64,000 bases of DNA from Candidatus Moanabacter tarae (GTDB taxonomy: Bacteria > Verrucomicrobiota > Verrucomicrobiia > Opitutales > UBA2987): the NCBI GenBank assembly GCA_003226295.1, contig CP029803.1, forward strand, positions 1,793,477-1,857,476, written 5' to 3'. The notes beneath the pieces are model-generated. The model did not search any database. It had not been told where the DNA came from and saw only the letters and a list, made by a program, of their open reading frames with translations. Positions 56,363-64,000 of the stretch are shown piece by piece. How positions within the stretch are numbered: the stretch's first letter is position 1; each line of letters opens with the position of its first letter. Both the position numbers and the translations under genes were made by a program.

Positions 56363-57487
56363 TCTTTCCTTCTAGTAGAGGGACAGCCTGCCCGCAACCA
56401 CGCATCAATGAAATAATCGATATCTCCATCCATTACGGCCTGAACATTGGGGGAGTCTACTCCAATCCTTAGATCCTTGACCATCTGATAGGGTTGGAAT
56501 ACGTAACTTCGGATCTGATTCCCCCATCCAATTTCATTCTTTGCACCATAAAAGCGTTCCATTTTAGCACGCTTATCATCCTCTATTTTTTCGTAGAGCC
56601 GAGAACGTAAAACCGTCATCGCAGTTGCTTTATTCTTAAACTGGGAACGTTCATTCTGGCAGGCAACAACAATACCCGTGGGCAAGTGGGTTAGGCGGAC
56701 TGCCGAATCTGTCTTGTTTACGTGCTGACCACCTTTGCCACTCGAGCGAAAGGTATCAACTCGAAGATCGTTTTCATCGATCGCAATATCAACATCATTT
56801 TCCAGCTCTGCTATTACATCTACCGCACTGAACGAAGTATGTCTCCGATTGTTCGAATCAAATGGGCTAATGCGGACTAATCGATGAACTCCCCGCTCAG
56901 CCTTGGCATAGCCATAGGCATTGTCTCCTTTAAGAGAAATTGTGGCACTACTAATTCCCGTCTCATCTCCAGGTTGAATGTCCTGAATCTCCACGGAATA
57001 CTCCCGCCGCTCTGCCCACCGGAGGTACATCCGGAGCAGCATATCCGCCCAATCACACGATTCTGTACCTCCAGCTCCGGCATGAATGCTGAGAATGGCG
57101 TTACTCTTATCATGGGGCCCATTGAGGAACGACCTAAGCTCTAGCATCACTAGTTCTTTCCGAAGATCGTTAACAGATTTTGATATCTCTTCCTCCAATC
57201 CTGCTGCATCTTTATCATTCGTTTCTGCCACCAAATCACACATTATTTCCAAGTCTTGAATTCGACTCTGAAAATCGACCACCTTTTCAATTTCTCGTTT
57301 GATTTGGCTCAGCCGAGTCGATGTCTCACGGGACTGTTCTTTATCATCCCAAAACCCAGGCTCTCCCATTGCCGTCTCTAAGCAGGATGCCTCCTTCTTT
57401 CTGTCTTCTACTTCAAAGATACCTCCACAAGTATCCAGCTCGCTTGACAAGTTCCTCGACAGTGGTGCGAATTTCCGGACTAAGCAT
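56359..57487 (-). CDS. prfB: Peptide chain release factor 2, with programmed +1 frameshift
   Basis: RF2 reads UGA and UAA. The first 24 codons ([20 protein letters not shown]...) end at an in-frame TGA (57415-57413). A +1 shift over the T at 57415 continues with [13 protein letters not shown], giving 375 residues in the usual RF2 alignment (coiled N-terminus, then [15 protein letters not shown] with the SPF stop-codon motif, then [17 protein letters not shown] with GGQ). An ordinary ATG call at 57450 would cut off the N-terminus. The enzyme's own abundance sets frameshift efficiency. The 3' end overlaps the ATP-grasp-like gene by four bases. Confidence 0.96.
57413..57426 (-). promoter_or_regulatory. 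prfB programmed +1 frameshift site
   Basis: Read on the minus strand: GGAGG, then TAT, then CTT TGA. The Shine-Dalgarno-like element, the 3-base spacer and the slippery CTT-T before the in-frame TGA match the E. coli layout. CTT lies at 57418-57416 and TGA at 57415-57413; the base after TGA is A and not C. RF2 shortage should favour the shift. Confidence 0.95.
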
Positions 57488-57839
57488 TAGAGAAATGAAA
57501 AAGAGAAATATAGAATTCTTTTCAAGCTTCAAAGATCCAAATAGTTCGAGAGAGTCAACCAAACACCTCAGAATCTAAGCCAGCTGTAAAATCTCAACCA
57601 ATTCAGCCAACAGACTATTCATTGAACCCAATTCGGGTCTGACGGATGCAGACCGATACTAACCCCATCGGCTCATACTACGTTTAACCCGCAGCCCCCG
57701 TAAGGGGTCTCAGGTTACAACATCCCGCAGGATAAAATATCAACTGGCAATACCCCTTCTACAGCGGGGAGGGCCTGTCTTAATGATGCTGATCCCCTGT
57801 AACTGTGACGACCGTTGAACCTGCCCCGGGATAGACCTA

Positions 57840-57851
57840 GGCCGATCGGCC
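57840..57851. repeat. Palindrome GGCCGATCGGCC, copy 1
   Basis: Perfect 12-base palindrome; a second identical copy lies 26 bases further along at 57878-57889. Confidence 0.85.
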
Positions 57852-57866
57852 GACCGTTAGTTAAAT

Positions 57867-57897
57867 AACGATCCTGCGGCCGATCGGCCTGATCGTT
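57867..57897 (-). terminator. Extended hairpin downstream of the 111-residue gene (possible terminator)
   Basis: AACGATC (57867-57873) pairs perfectly with GATCGTT (57891-57897), enclosing the palindrome GGCCGATCGGCC (57878-57889). It begins five bases after the stop of the minus-strand membrane gene. On that strand it is followed by ATTTAAC and not a pure T run, so a role as terminator or RNA stabiliser is plausible but not proven. Confidence 0.5.
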
Positions 57898-57901
57898 CTG
57901 T

Positions 57902-58237
57902 TTATCCGCTCGCTTTCAATCCCAAACGGGAGAGAATTCTTTTTACAAGTACGGTCACCACACCAGCATAAAGAGCTACACTGATCTGTCCAACGACGGC
58001 ATCCAGATGAGCACCTATTGCTTGTATGTTGTTTAGTACATCCGCTTGCGCGGCGGCGCCAACAGCAAGGGCTACAACAAGGAAGCTTGTCGCATCCTCA
58101 GCATCGACCGCCATTGCACCATAAATCAAGCCAAGAACGACTAACGCGAGTGGCAAAATACCTCCCGAATCCACTGTCGCTAAGCCTTGAATGAGTGATA
58201 TTAGGACGATCAAACCCACTATAATTCTTGTGGCCAT
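57902..58237 (-). CDS. Small three-helix membrane protein, unknown function
   Basis: The 111-residue protein has hydrophobic segments at about 5-20, 27-45 and 78-97, with a middle Ala-rich, weakly acidic stretch (VDAEDATSFLVVALAVGAAA). AAGGA lies eight bases before the ATG, a better ribosome binding site than most genes here have. It ends next to the hairpin at 57867-57897. No family recognised; the pattern of short helices could suit a holin-like or channel-like protein, but there is no sequence support for either. Confidence 0.7.
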   Translation of the reverse strand: MATRIIVGLIVLISLIQGLATVDSGGILPLALVVLGLIYGAMAVDAEDATSFLVVALAVGAAAQADVLNNIQAIGAHLDAVVGQISVALYAGVVTVLVKRILSRLGLKASG

Positions 58238-58835
58238 TTTTCTTATCCTTAACGTTTTGTGTTAGTAGACTCCATCCTCGCCTAAAAACGGACAGGGTAT
58301 GGAGAAGAGGACTCTTCCTAACACGAGCAAAGATTGTTGTAAAGAAATAACTGTGTATCCTTTTATCTAATTTTCTAAAACTCCATGATATTTATCCACC
58401 CTAACTCCTCGGAATAATTGGCGAATTTTTGCTTTACCCCTTTTCTTGGGATTCACTCCGAATGGGAAAGGAAATATTAATCGCTCTAGGTTTCTTTTCT
58501 CGCTTAGTATCTTCTGAACTCTAGACATCCACATTAAGCTTTCTAGCAAACAGGACGAAAGCTAGTTATCGAACACGACTACCCTTCAAGCTCATATTAA
58601 ACCCGTTCTGGTTTTATCAAGGAACGGGCGAAACGCCTTGCGTCTTAGCTTGATTTAACAAGAAATCAAGGGATAGTAACAATCCTTCACCGACAAGACC
58701 CTAAACCGTTTCAATTCTCGTATTACGGTTTTCAGAACAAGAATTGTATCATTAGTTGTATTTGCAGAAAATCAAAGGCTCACCTTTATCGCTACTAAGG
58801 TCAGAAGTCACCAAATTTGAAAAAGACACCTTATA
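58238..58835. other. 598-base gap between divergent genes, with a strong hairpin
   Basis: AT-rich region holding the promoters of the small membrane gene (minus) and the aldo/keto reductase (plus). CTTGATTT (58649-58656) and AAATCAAG (58663-58670) form a perfect 8-base-pair stem with a 6-base loop. A short GGCG-AAA-CGCC hairpin lies 13 bases before it. No gene or known RNA was recognised. Confidence 0.45.
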
Positions 58836-59852
58836 ATGATTGATCCTTCCAAAGTAATTGGAATTGGGAAAACCGGCGCATCTGTAACACAACTTGGCTT
58901 GGGCGGAGCACCTCTTGCTGGGATGGAACTCCCGAATAGGATCTATGGTGGAACTCCCTTCAAACAAGCAATCGATCTGATTAGAACTGCATACGATGCT
59001 GGTATTCGATACTTCGACACTGCCCCTCTCTACGGATGTGGGCGAAGTGAAAACCGGTATGGTGTTGCATTGAAGGACCACCCTTTCGAAACCTACACCC
59101 TCTCCACCAAGGTCGGGCGGTTACTCATACCCGAAAATCCTAAGAATACCGAGCTCCTTGTCGATGATGGTATACCACGATACAAAAATATTCCTGACTA
59201 TAGCCGGGATGGCATTAGACAATCGCTAGAGGAAAGTTTAGACCGCCTTGGTTACGACAAAGTGGACATCCTTTACGTACACGACCATGACTTCACCGGG
59301 CAGCTTCCGGAGAGTACGTTCACAGAGGCCCTGACTGCCACCTCAGAATTGCAGTCTGAGGGTATTGTTAAAGCTATAGGCATGGGTATGAATGAGATTG
59401 AGATCACCGGAAGAATGATTGAACGCTTTGACCTAAACATCGTTCTCCTTGCGAGTCGCTATACCCTGCTAGACCAGTCTGCCTTATTAAATTTCCTACC
59501 CCTTTGTATTGAACGCGGGGTTCAGCTGGCCATCGGTGCTCCCTTCAACAGCGGAATTCTTTCGCAGAATATTAGTGAAACATCAACTTTCGACTATAAA
59601 AAGGCACCACCTGCAATCCTTGAAAAGGCCCGAAATATAAAAAGAGTCTGCGATCGTTACTCAGTCGATCTAAGGGCTGCAGCCCTTCAGTTTCCCTTTG
59701 CTCATCCGTCTGTCGCTACTATTGTTCCTGGAGCTAAAAATGTTGAAGAAGTGTTTCAAAACATTCAACTCCTGCAACACGACATCCCGTTTGATTTCTG
59801 GTCCGACCTCAAAAAAGAACACCTCCTACCGTGTGAGGCGCCGACACCGTAG
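58836..59852 (+). CDS. Aldo/keto reductase (D-threo-aldose 1-dehydrogenase-like)
   Basis: A 338-residue aldo/keto reductase with the catalytic Asp and Tyr in YFDTAPLYGCGRSE, Lys in LSTKVGR and His in LYVHDHD. GAPFNSGILS and VATIVPGAKNVEEV match the D-threo-aldose/L-fucose dehydrogenase subgroup, which oxidises sugars to lactones with NAD(P)+. No sugar-utilisation genes flank it, so the substrate remains open. It is the first of three plus-strand genes at the window end, separated by 248 and 287-base gaps. Confidence 0.9.
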   Translation: MIDPSKVIGIGKTGASVTQLGLGGAPLAGMELPNRIYGGTPFKQAIDLIRTAYDAGIRYFDTAPLYGCGRSENRYGVALKDHPFETYTLSTKVGRLLIPENPKNTELLVDDGIPRYKNIPDYSRDGIRQSLEESLDRLGYDKVDILYVHDHDFTGQLPESTFTEALTATSELQSEGIVKAIGMGMNEIEITGRMIERFDLNIVLLASRYTLLDQSALLNFLPLCIERGVQLAIGAPFNSGILSQNISETSTFDYKKAPPAILEKARNIKRVCDRYSVDLRAAALQFPFAHPSVATIVPGAKNVEEVFQNIQLLQHDIPFDFWSDLKKEHLLPCEAPTP

Positions 59853-60100
59853 CAACTTTAATGGTAATCCTAGCCCCTGAATCACCTTCTGGTAAAAACG
59901 GGCAATACAGAAAGTGTCAGTCTTTTAAGGAATATAACGGTGGACTCCGGTAGTATCTGGCAAATGAGGTGCTTGTTCCAACATTCCTTGCAATCCATGA
60001 TCTTGATCTCCAGTTTACGAAACAAATAAATCTGCTATGAGTCCAGAACTCGGATAACCCTCCTTGTCAAAAGAACAAAAATAACCAAATCTCTTCTCAT

Positions 60101-61195
60101 ATGGGAAACAAACCTGTCACCATCCTGGGAGGAGGCAACACCGCCTTCTCGATCGCGGCCAAACTCACAATTGAGGGCTTCGATATAACCCTTTGTGAAA
60201 TCCCAGGCTTTAAAGAAACGCTAGAGCCGATTAAAACTGACAACAAGATTCAGCTACTTGGCGCTGCTGGGGAGGGATCTGCGACGATTCATAATGTAAC
60301 ATCCAACATACAGCAAGCCGTTGAAGCATCTGATCTCATCCTTTTAATCGTTCCAGCCTACGCACATAAACCATTCGCAAAAGCCTGTGCAAGTCACCTG
60401 AGTCCAGAACACACTGTCGTCCTTATGCCAGGGACTCTTGGGGCTCTAGAATTCTCTCAGATCCTTTTCGAAGCAGGCCGATCCGGCGTTACTTTAGCTG
60501 AGGTCGACACCGCACCCTACGTCTGCCGAAAAACAGCGCCGGATACAGCTACTATCTGGGGAATCGTTGAGAGTCTGGGATTAGGGGTTTTACCAGCAAA
60601 GAAGACCGAAACCGTTCTCTCTAGACTTGATCCCCTTTTCCCTGGCATTTACTCTTACCCCGACGTAATGGCCTGCGGGCTCGCCGCTATGAACCCAGTC
60701 GTTCATCCAGCGGGGGTCTTGCTCAATGCCGGACGTGTTGAATATTCAAGAGGAGAATTTTGCTTCTATGAGGAGGGAGTTACACCTTCGGTTGCAAAAG
60801 TGATCATGGCCGTTGACTCTGAACGACGCGCTATTGCAAAAGCACTGGGCTATAATCTTTCCCCAGTCCATGATGCCTTTCACGAGGCGGGATTTGGACC
60901 TAAAGGTGACCTATGGGCCACCATCAACGGAAGCTGGATGCTCACGCGGCTCAAGGCCCCGGGAACATTGGAAAGCCGTTGGCTCACCGAAGATATTCCC
61001 TACGGCATAGCCGCTTGGAGCTCGGTGGGAAGGCAATACAAAGTCGCAACTCCTACCATGAATGCGGTCATCGATATCGGTTCCGTGGTAATGGGATTCG
61101 ACGCCAGATCGGCAGGGCGGGGTGTCGAAAAATTGGGGATTGAGAATATGTCGTTACCCGAGTTGAAGCAATTTCTTCAGGAAGGAATAAGTTAA
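60101..61195 (+). CDS. NAD/NADP octopine/nopaline dehydrogenase-family protein
   Basis: The 364-residue protein has a Rossmann motif at its start (ILGGGNTAFSIAAKLTIEGF) and the opine-dehydrogenase C-terminal region with MNPVVHPAGVLLNAGRVEY, where the His is a likely catalytic residue. The class reductively joins an amino acid to a 2-oxoacid. Partners are unknown. It is followed by the tandem Ddl gene after 287 bases. Some opine dehydrogenases take part in metallophore synthesis, but no metallophore synthesis genes (nicotianamine-synthase-like or histidine racemase) are visible here. Confidence 0.9.
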   Translation: MGNKPVTILGGGNTAFSIAAKLTIEGFDITLCEIPGFKETLEPIKTDNKIQLLGAAGEGSATIHNVTSNIQQAVEASDLILLIVPAYAHKPFAKACASHLSPEHTVVLMPGTLGALEFSQILFEAGRSGVTLAEVDTAPYVCRKTAPDTATIWGIVESLGLGVLPAKKTETVLSRLDPLFPGIYSYPDVMACGLAAMNPVVHPAGVLLNAGRVEYSRGEFCFYEEGVTPSVAKVIMAVDSERRAIAKALGYNLSPVHDAFHEAGFGPKGDLWATINGSWMLTRLKAPGTLESRWLTEDIPYGIAAWSSVGRQYKVATPTMNAVIDIGSVVMGFDARSAGRGVEKLGIENMSLPELKQFLQEGIS

Positions 61196-61482
61196 CTGAG
61201 TGCCTATAATTTCCCTTTCTAATCAGTAGCACATATAACCCTAAGTAGTCCGGACTCTCGCCGAATATCTATTCTCCGACACTGCATTTTATCGGCCCTT
61301 AATTCCGTTGCCCTGTCTTCATTCGTTGGCATTCCTTTCCATAACCCCGATCAATCTGCCCTTGCTACTTTGGTTTCGATCTTGGTGCGACCGTCCATCT
61401 ATTATTAATCCTTCATTTATATTTCCAATAGTACTGCCGAGCGTAAACACCCATTTGGTTGAGCTCGTCTAGCATTTTGGCC

Positions 61483-63906
61483 ATGCAGCAGCTTCGGAAA
61501 CTCAAAATAGCCCTCCTGTGCGGCGGGCCATCGAAGGAGCGGGGAATTTCACTCAACTCGGCGCGGTCGGTTTGCGATCACCTTCATTCGGAAAACGTCG
61601 AAATCATTCCCTTTTACATTTCCCTCAGGAACCGAATCCATCGATGTTCCCGCGCACAGCTATATTCCAATACACCCGACGATTTCGAGTTTAAGATTGG
61701 AGGCAACGGTGATTCTCTGAACAAAGTTGCACTTTCGAGACTGTTGAGAAACATCGATCTAATCTTTCCTGTCGTCCATGGAACCATGGGCGAGGACGGC
61801 CAGCTACAACGAATCCTGGAAACAATCGGCCTTCCCTTTATCGGCTCATCATCAAAAAGCTGCCGACGGTCCTTCGATAAATTCAGAGCCCGGGAATTTC
61901 TCCAAAAATGCAACTACTACACAATCCCAACGCTCCTTTTGAAACGACCCGAGAAAAACCACAGCAGGAGACTCCAGGAATTTTTTCGAAATCAGTCTCT
62001 AAAGAGAGCAGTAGTTAAACCAGCTAATGGAGGATCCAGTATTAATGTATTCTCGGTCTCTTCAGTCACCGAATGTCTCGATCGTATCCGATATATCCTG
62101 ACCGATAAACTTTGCCATCGGATCATCGTGGAACCCTTCTGTCTAGGCACCGAATTTACCGTTATCATCATCCAGAATTGTCAAGGCAAACCAGTAGCTC
62201 TTATCCCAAACGAAATTGAAACCGACTACAGTGGAAACCAAATCTTCGATTATCGACGGAAATATCTACCAACTCAACAAGTAACATATCATTGTCCTCC
62301 CCGTTTTCCGCCCAACAAGACAAAAGAAATTCAGTGCCGCGCGGAGCAACTTTTCTCTCTGTTCGAACTAAATGATTTTGCAAGGTTCGATGGATGGCTC
62401 CTGCCTGACGGCAAGATTTGGTTTTCAGATATTAATCCCATATGTGGGATGGAACAAAACAGTTTCCTCTTCATGCAAGCAGCGCGAATCGGGCTTAGTC
62501 ACCGCAACATACTACAGTACGTTCTCGAAAGTGCTTGCCAGCGTCAGGGCATTCCAGTTCCAAAATCTCAGGCTCCGAAAAGGCAACAGCGGATTCCCGT
62601 TGACGTCGTCTTCGGTGGAGATACTTCCGAACGACAAGTCTCAGTGATGAGCGGCACTAATGTCTGGCTCAAGCTCATAAATTCGCGCACCTACGAACCT
62701 CGGCCTTGTTTTCTAGACCAACAAAAGAATATTTGGATCCTTCCCTACGCCTATGCCCTCAACCACACTACTGAAGAGATTGCCACGCTCTGCCGCCGAG
62801 CAGAAACCAATGAAAGATTACTGGCTCCGTTTCGAACACGGTGTCTCAAGAAATTGGATGCCATAGAAACTCCAACTTCTGAGGAAAATTTCCTCCCCGA
62901 AAAATCCCACTTGGCTGATTTTGTGAAAAACTCCCCAGGTGTCTTTATAGCTCTCCATGGAGGAATTGGAGAAAACGGAACTCTCCAAAGCTTACTCGAA
63001 AAATCGGGAGTACCTTTCAGCGGATGCCCTGCCGAAGCATCACAACTTTGCATGGACAAAGTCAAAACGGCGAAAGCTCTTGAGCACCTTCGTTCAAAGG
63101 GAATCTCCACAGCCTTAAAAATGAAGGTCCAGATTCAACGGATAGTAGGTTTAGAACCTCGTGACTATCAGAATCTCTGGAAAGATCTCAGGGAACACCT
63201 CCAAAGTGAAACTCTGATAGCCAAACCGATCGGCGATGGGTGTTCTGCAGGAATCGCACGTCTTTTTACATCAGATGACCTCAAAGCCTATTGCCAGTAT
63301 GCTCTTCAAGGAGCCCCTCTCATACCAGATGAAACCCTCCAAGGACAAATGGGTGTCATCGAGATGCCAACCCACCGAATGCAATCAATCCTTTTCGAAG
63401 AATTCATCGAGACTGATCGAATTGAAATCATAAGGGATCGCCTTCACTGGAAAAAAAGGACCGGATGGATCGAAACCACGGTCGGCGTACTGCAAACGAA
63501 TGAATGCCTCCGTGCGTTTTCACCAAGCCTCATCGTTGCCGAAGGCAACGTTTTAAGCTTGGAAGAGAAATTTCAAGGAGGCACCGGGATCAACATAACC
63601 CCACCGCCATCCTCCCATGTCTCCCAATTCGCAATCAACAGGGCAAAAGCGCGTATAGAACAAGTAGCCTCCGTCCTAGGAATTCGCGGCTTCGCCAGGA
63701 TCGACGCATTCATGAATGTCGAGAACGGAAAACTTATTATTATCGAAGCTAACACCGTACCGGGCTTAACTCCGTCCACTGTACTCTTCCAGCAAGCATT
63801 GACCGAAATACCATCCCTCTATCCGGTTGATTTTCTGGAGAAAATTCTCGACGGCTCGCTAAATAGAGTGGCCAAATCCGCCTCAAAAAAGGAATTTTAT
63901 CAGTAA
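61483..63906 (+). CDS. Tandem D-alanine-D-alanine ligase-like protein
   Basis: From the ATG at 61483 the protein is 807 residues and contains two full Ddl units. Unit 1 (about 1-360) has LLCGGPSKERGISLNSA, VVHGTMGEDGQLQ (99-106 core), VVKPANGGSSI, FARFDGW and FSDINPICGME, where the metal-ligand Glu is Asp. Unit 2 (about 370-807) has VVFGGDTSERQVSVMSG, ALHGGIGENGTLQ (the motif GEDG is GENG), AKPIGDGCSAGIARL, FARIDAF and EANTVPGLTPS, which is fully canonical. Ddl makes D-Ala-D-Ala for peptidoglycan. A TTG at 61459 would add eight residues. The unit order suggests two active sites or one catalytic and one structural. Confidence 0.88.
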   Translation: MQQLRKLKIALLCGGPSKERGISLNSARSVCDHLHSENVEIIPFYISLRNRIHRCSRAQLYSNTPDDFEFKIGGNGDSLNKVALSRLLRNIDLIFPVVHGTMGEDGQLQRILETIGLPFIGSSSKSCRRSFDKFRAREFLQKCNYYTIPTLLLKRPEKNHSRRLQEFFRNQSLKRAVVKPANGGSSINVFSVSSVTECLDRIRYILTDKLCHRIIVEPFCLGTEFTVIIIQNCQGKPVALIPNEIETDYSGNQIFDYRRKYLPTQQVTYHCPPRFPPNKTKEIQCRAEQLFSLFELNDFARFDGWLLPDGKIWFSDINPICGMEQNSFLFMQAARIGLSHRNILQYVLESACQRQGIPVPKSQAPKRQQRIPVDVVFGGDTSERQVSVMSGTNVWLKLINSRTYEPRPCFLDQQKNIWILPYAYALNHTTEEIATLCRRAETNERLLAPFRTRCLKKLDAIETPTSEENFLPEKSHLADFVKNSPGVFIALHGGIGENGTLQSLLEKSGVPFSGCPAEASQLCMDKVKTAKALEHLRSKGISTALKMKVQIQRIVGLEPRDYQNLWKDLREHLQSETLIAKPIGDGCSAGIARLFTSDDLKAYCQYALQGAPLIPDETLQGQMGVIEMPTHRMQSILFEEFIETDRIEIIRDRLHWKKRTGWIETTVGVLQTNECLRAFSPSLIVAEGNVLSLEEKFQGGTGINITPPPSSHVSQFAINRAKARIEQVASVLGIRGFARIDAFMNVENGKLIIIEANTVPGLTPSTVLFQQALTEIPSLYPVDFLEKILDGSLNRVAKSASKKEFYQ

Positions 63907-64000
63907 GATTACAACTGACCTACTCCTAATTCCATTGGTCCTTAAGATCTTTATATCACAACAGCAACCATGCGTTCCCCCTATCTGAAACTTGATAGGA

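Larger units (their letters stand above)
57488..57901. other. 414-base hairpin-rich gap upstream of prfB
   Basis: The stretch is GC-rich compared with other gaps and contains several hairpins. GGTCTG-ACGGATG-CAGACC spans 57636-57654, and CCCC-GTAA-GGGG (a GNRA loop) spans 57696-57707 inside a larger fold. CCCC/GGGG pairs lie at 57753-57769. Two copies of the 12-base palindrome GGCCGATCGGCC lie at 57840 and 57878. It must hold the prfB promoter, the end of the 111-residue gene and possibly a structured RNA. No known RNA family was recognised. Confidence 0.5.

Noticed and set aside
1-64000. CRISPR arrays, insertion sequences, prophage or toxin-antitoxin genes
   Set aside because: No direct-repeat arrays, transposase, integrase or paired toxin/antitoxin frames were seen on either strand.

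Overview
The window reads as a chromosomal stretch of an aerobic, Gram-negative bacterium of the PVC group, most likely Verrucomicrobiota (Opitutae-like). The clearest marker is a 52-residue basic protein at 39339-39497 that matches the small basic protein family restricted to Chlamydiae, Verrucomicrobia and Planctomycetes. An outer membrane with lipid A is implied by lpxB, an LpxL-type acyltransferase, msbA and lolD/lolC. Two oxygen-dependent haem enzymes (HemF and a HemY-type HemG) argue for aerobic life. No phage genes, insertion sequences, CRISPR array or plasmid functions were seen. Base composition and gene style look uniform, with fairly long AT-rich gaps.

Layout: 1-6.4 kb (minus strand) holds an EVE-domain gene cut by the window edge, a HAD phosphatase, a tandem metallo-beta-lactamase protein, tRNA-Gly(CCC), a 2-hydroxyacid dehydrogenase and recR. 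6.8-13.7 kb (plus) is a haem-synthesis cluster: hemF-hemE-hemG, hemH, a CcsA/HemX-like membrane protein and hemA. 14.0-20.2 kb (minus) holds lpxB, a Gfo/Idh oxidoreductase, lolD, lolC/E, lysS and hspQ. 20.4-27.3 kb (plus) is a mixed set: DUF456, cupin, an orphan DNA methyltransferase, lipA, an HTH-MBL hydrolase, a beta-hydroxyacid dehydrogenase and DUF1015. rpmE (27.5 kb) and a ten-gene Mrp/Mbh-type cation-proton antiporter operon (28.1-36.0 kb), headed by a YqgE gene, are on the minus strand.

37.2-44.3 kb carries housekeeping genes: rhomboid, smpB, rpoZ, cutA, the PVC small basic protein, ftsH, tilS and serS. 44.5-50.5 kb (plus) is a tightly coupled run: a fused LpxL-type acyltransferase/family-9 glycosyltransferase, msbA, an MFS transporter, a HAD protein and a DciA-like DUF721 protein. 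rpsO-pnp follows, then a secreted protein with three GxW-type repeats. 55-58.2 kb (minus) has prfB with an intact programmed +1 frameshift, coupled to an ATP-grasp-like protein, and upstream a hairpin-rich gap and a small membrane protein. 58.8-63.9 kb (plus) ends with an aldo/keto reductase, an opine-dehydrogenase-family enzyme and an 807-residue protein made of two complete D-Ala-D-Ala ligase-like units.

No defence island or biosynthetic cluster is evident. The most unusual objects are the tandem Ddl protein, the acyltransferase-glycosyltransferase fusion, the Mbh-ordered antiporter operon without hydrogenase genes and with two extra antiporter-like subunits, the coupled ATP-grasp-like gene, the triple-repeat secreted protein and the structured 57.6-57.9 kb gap.
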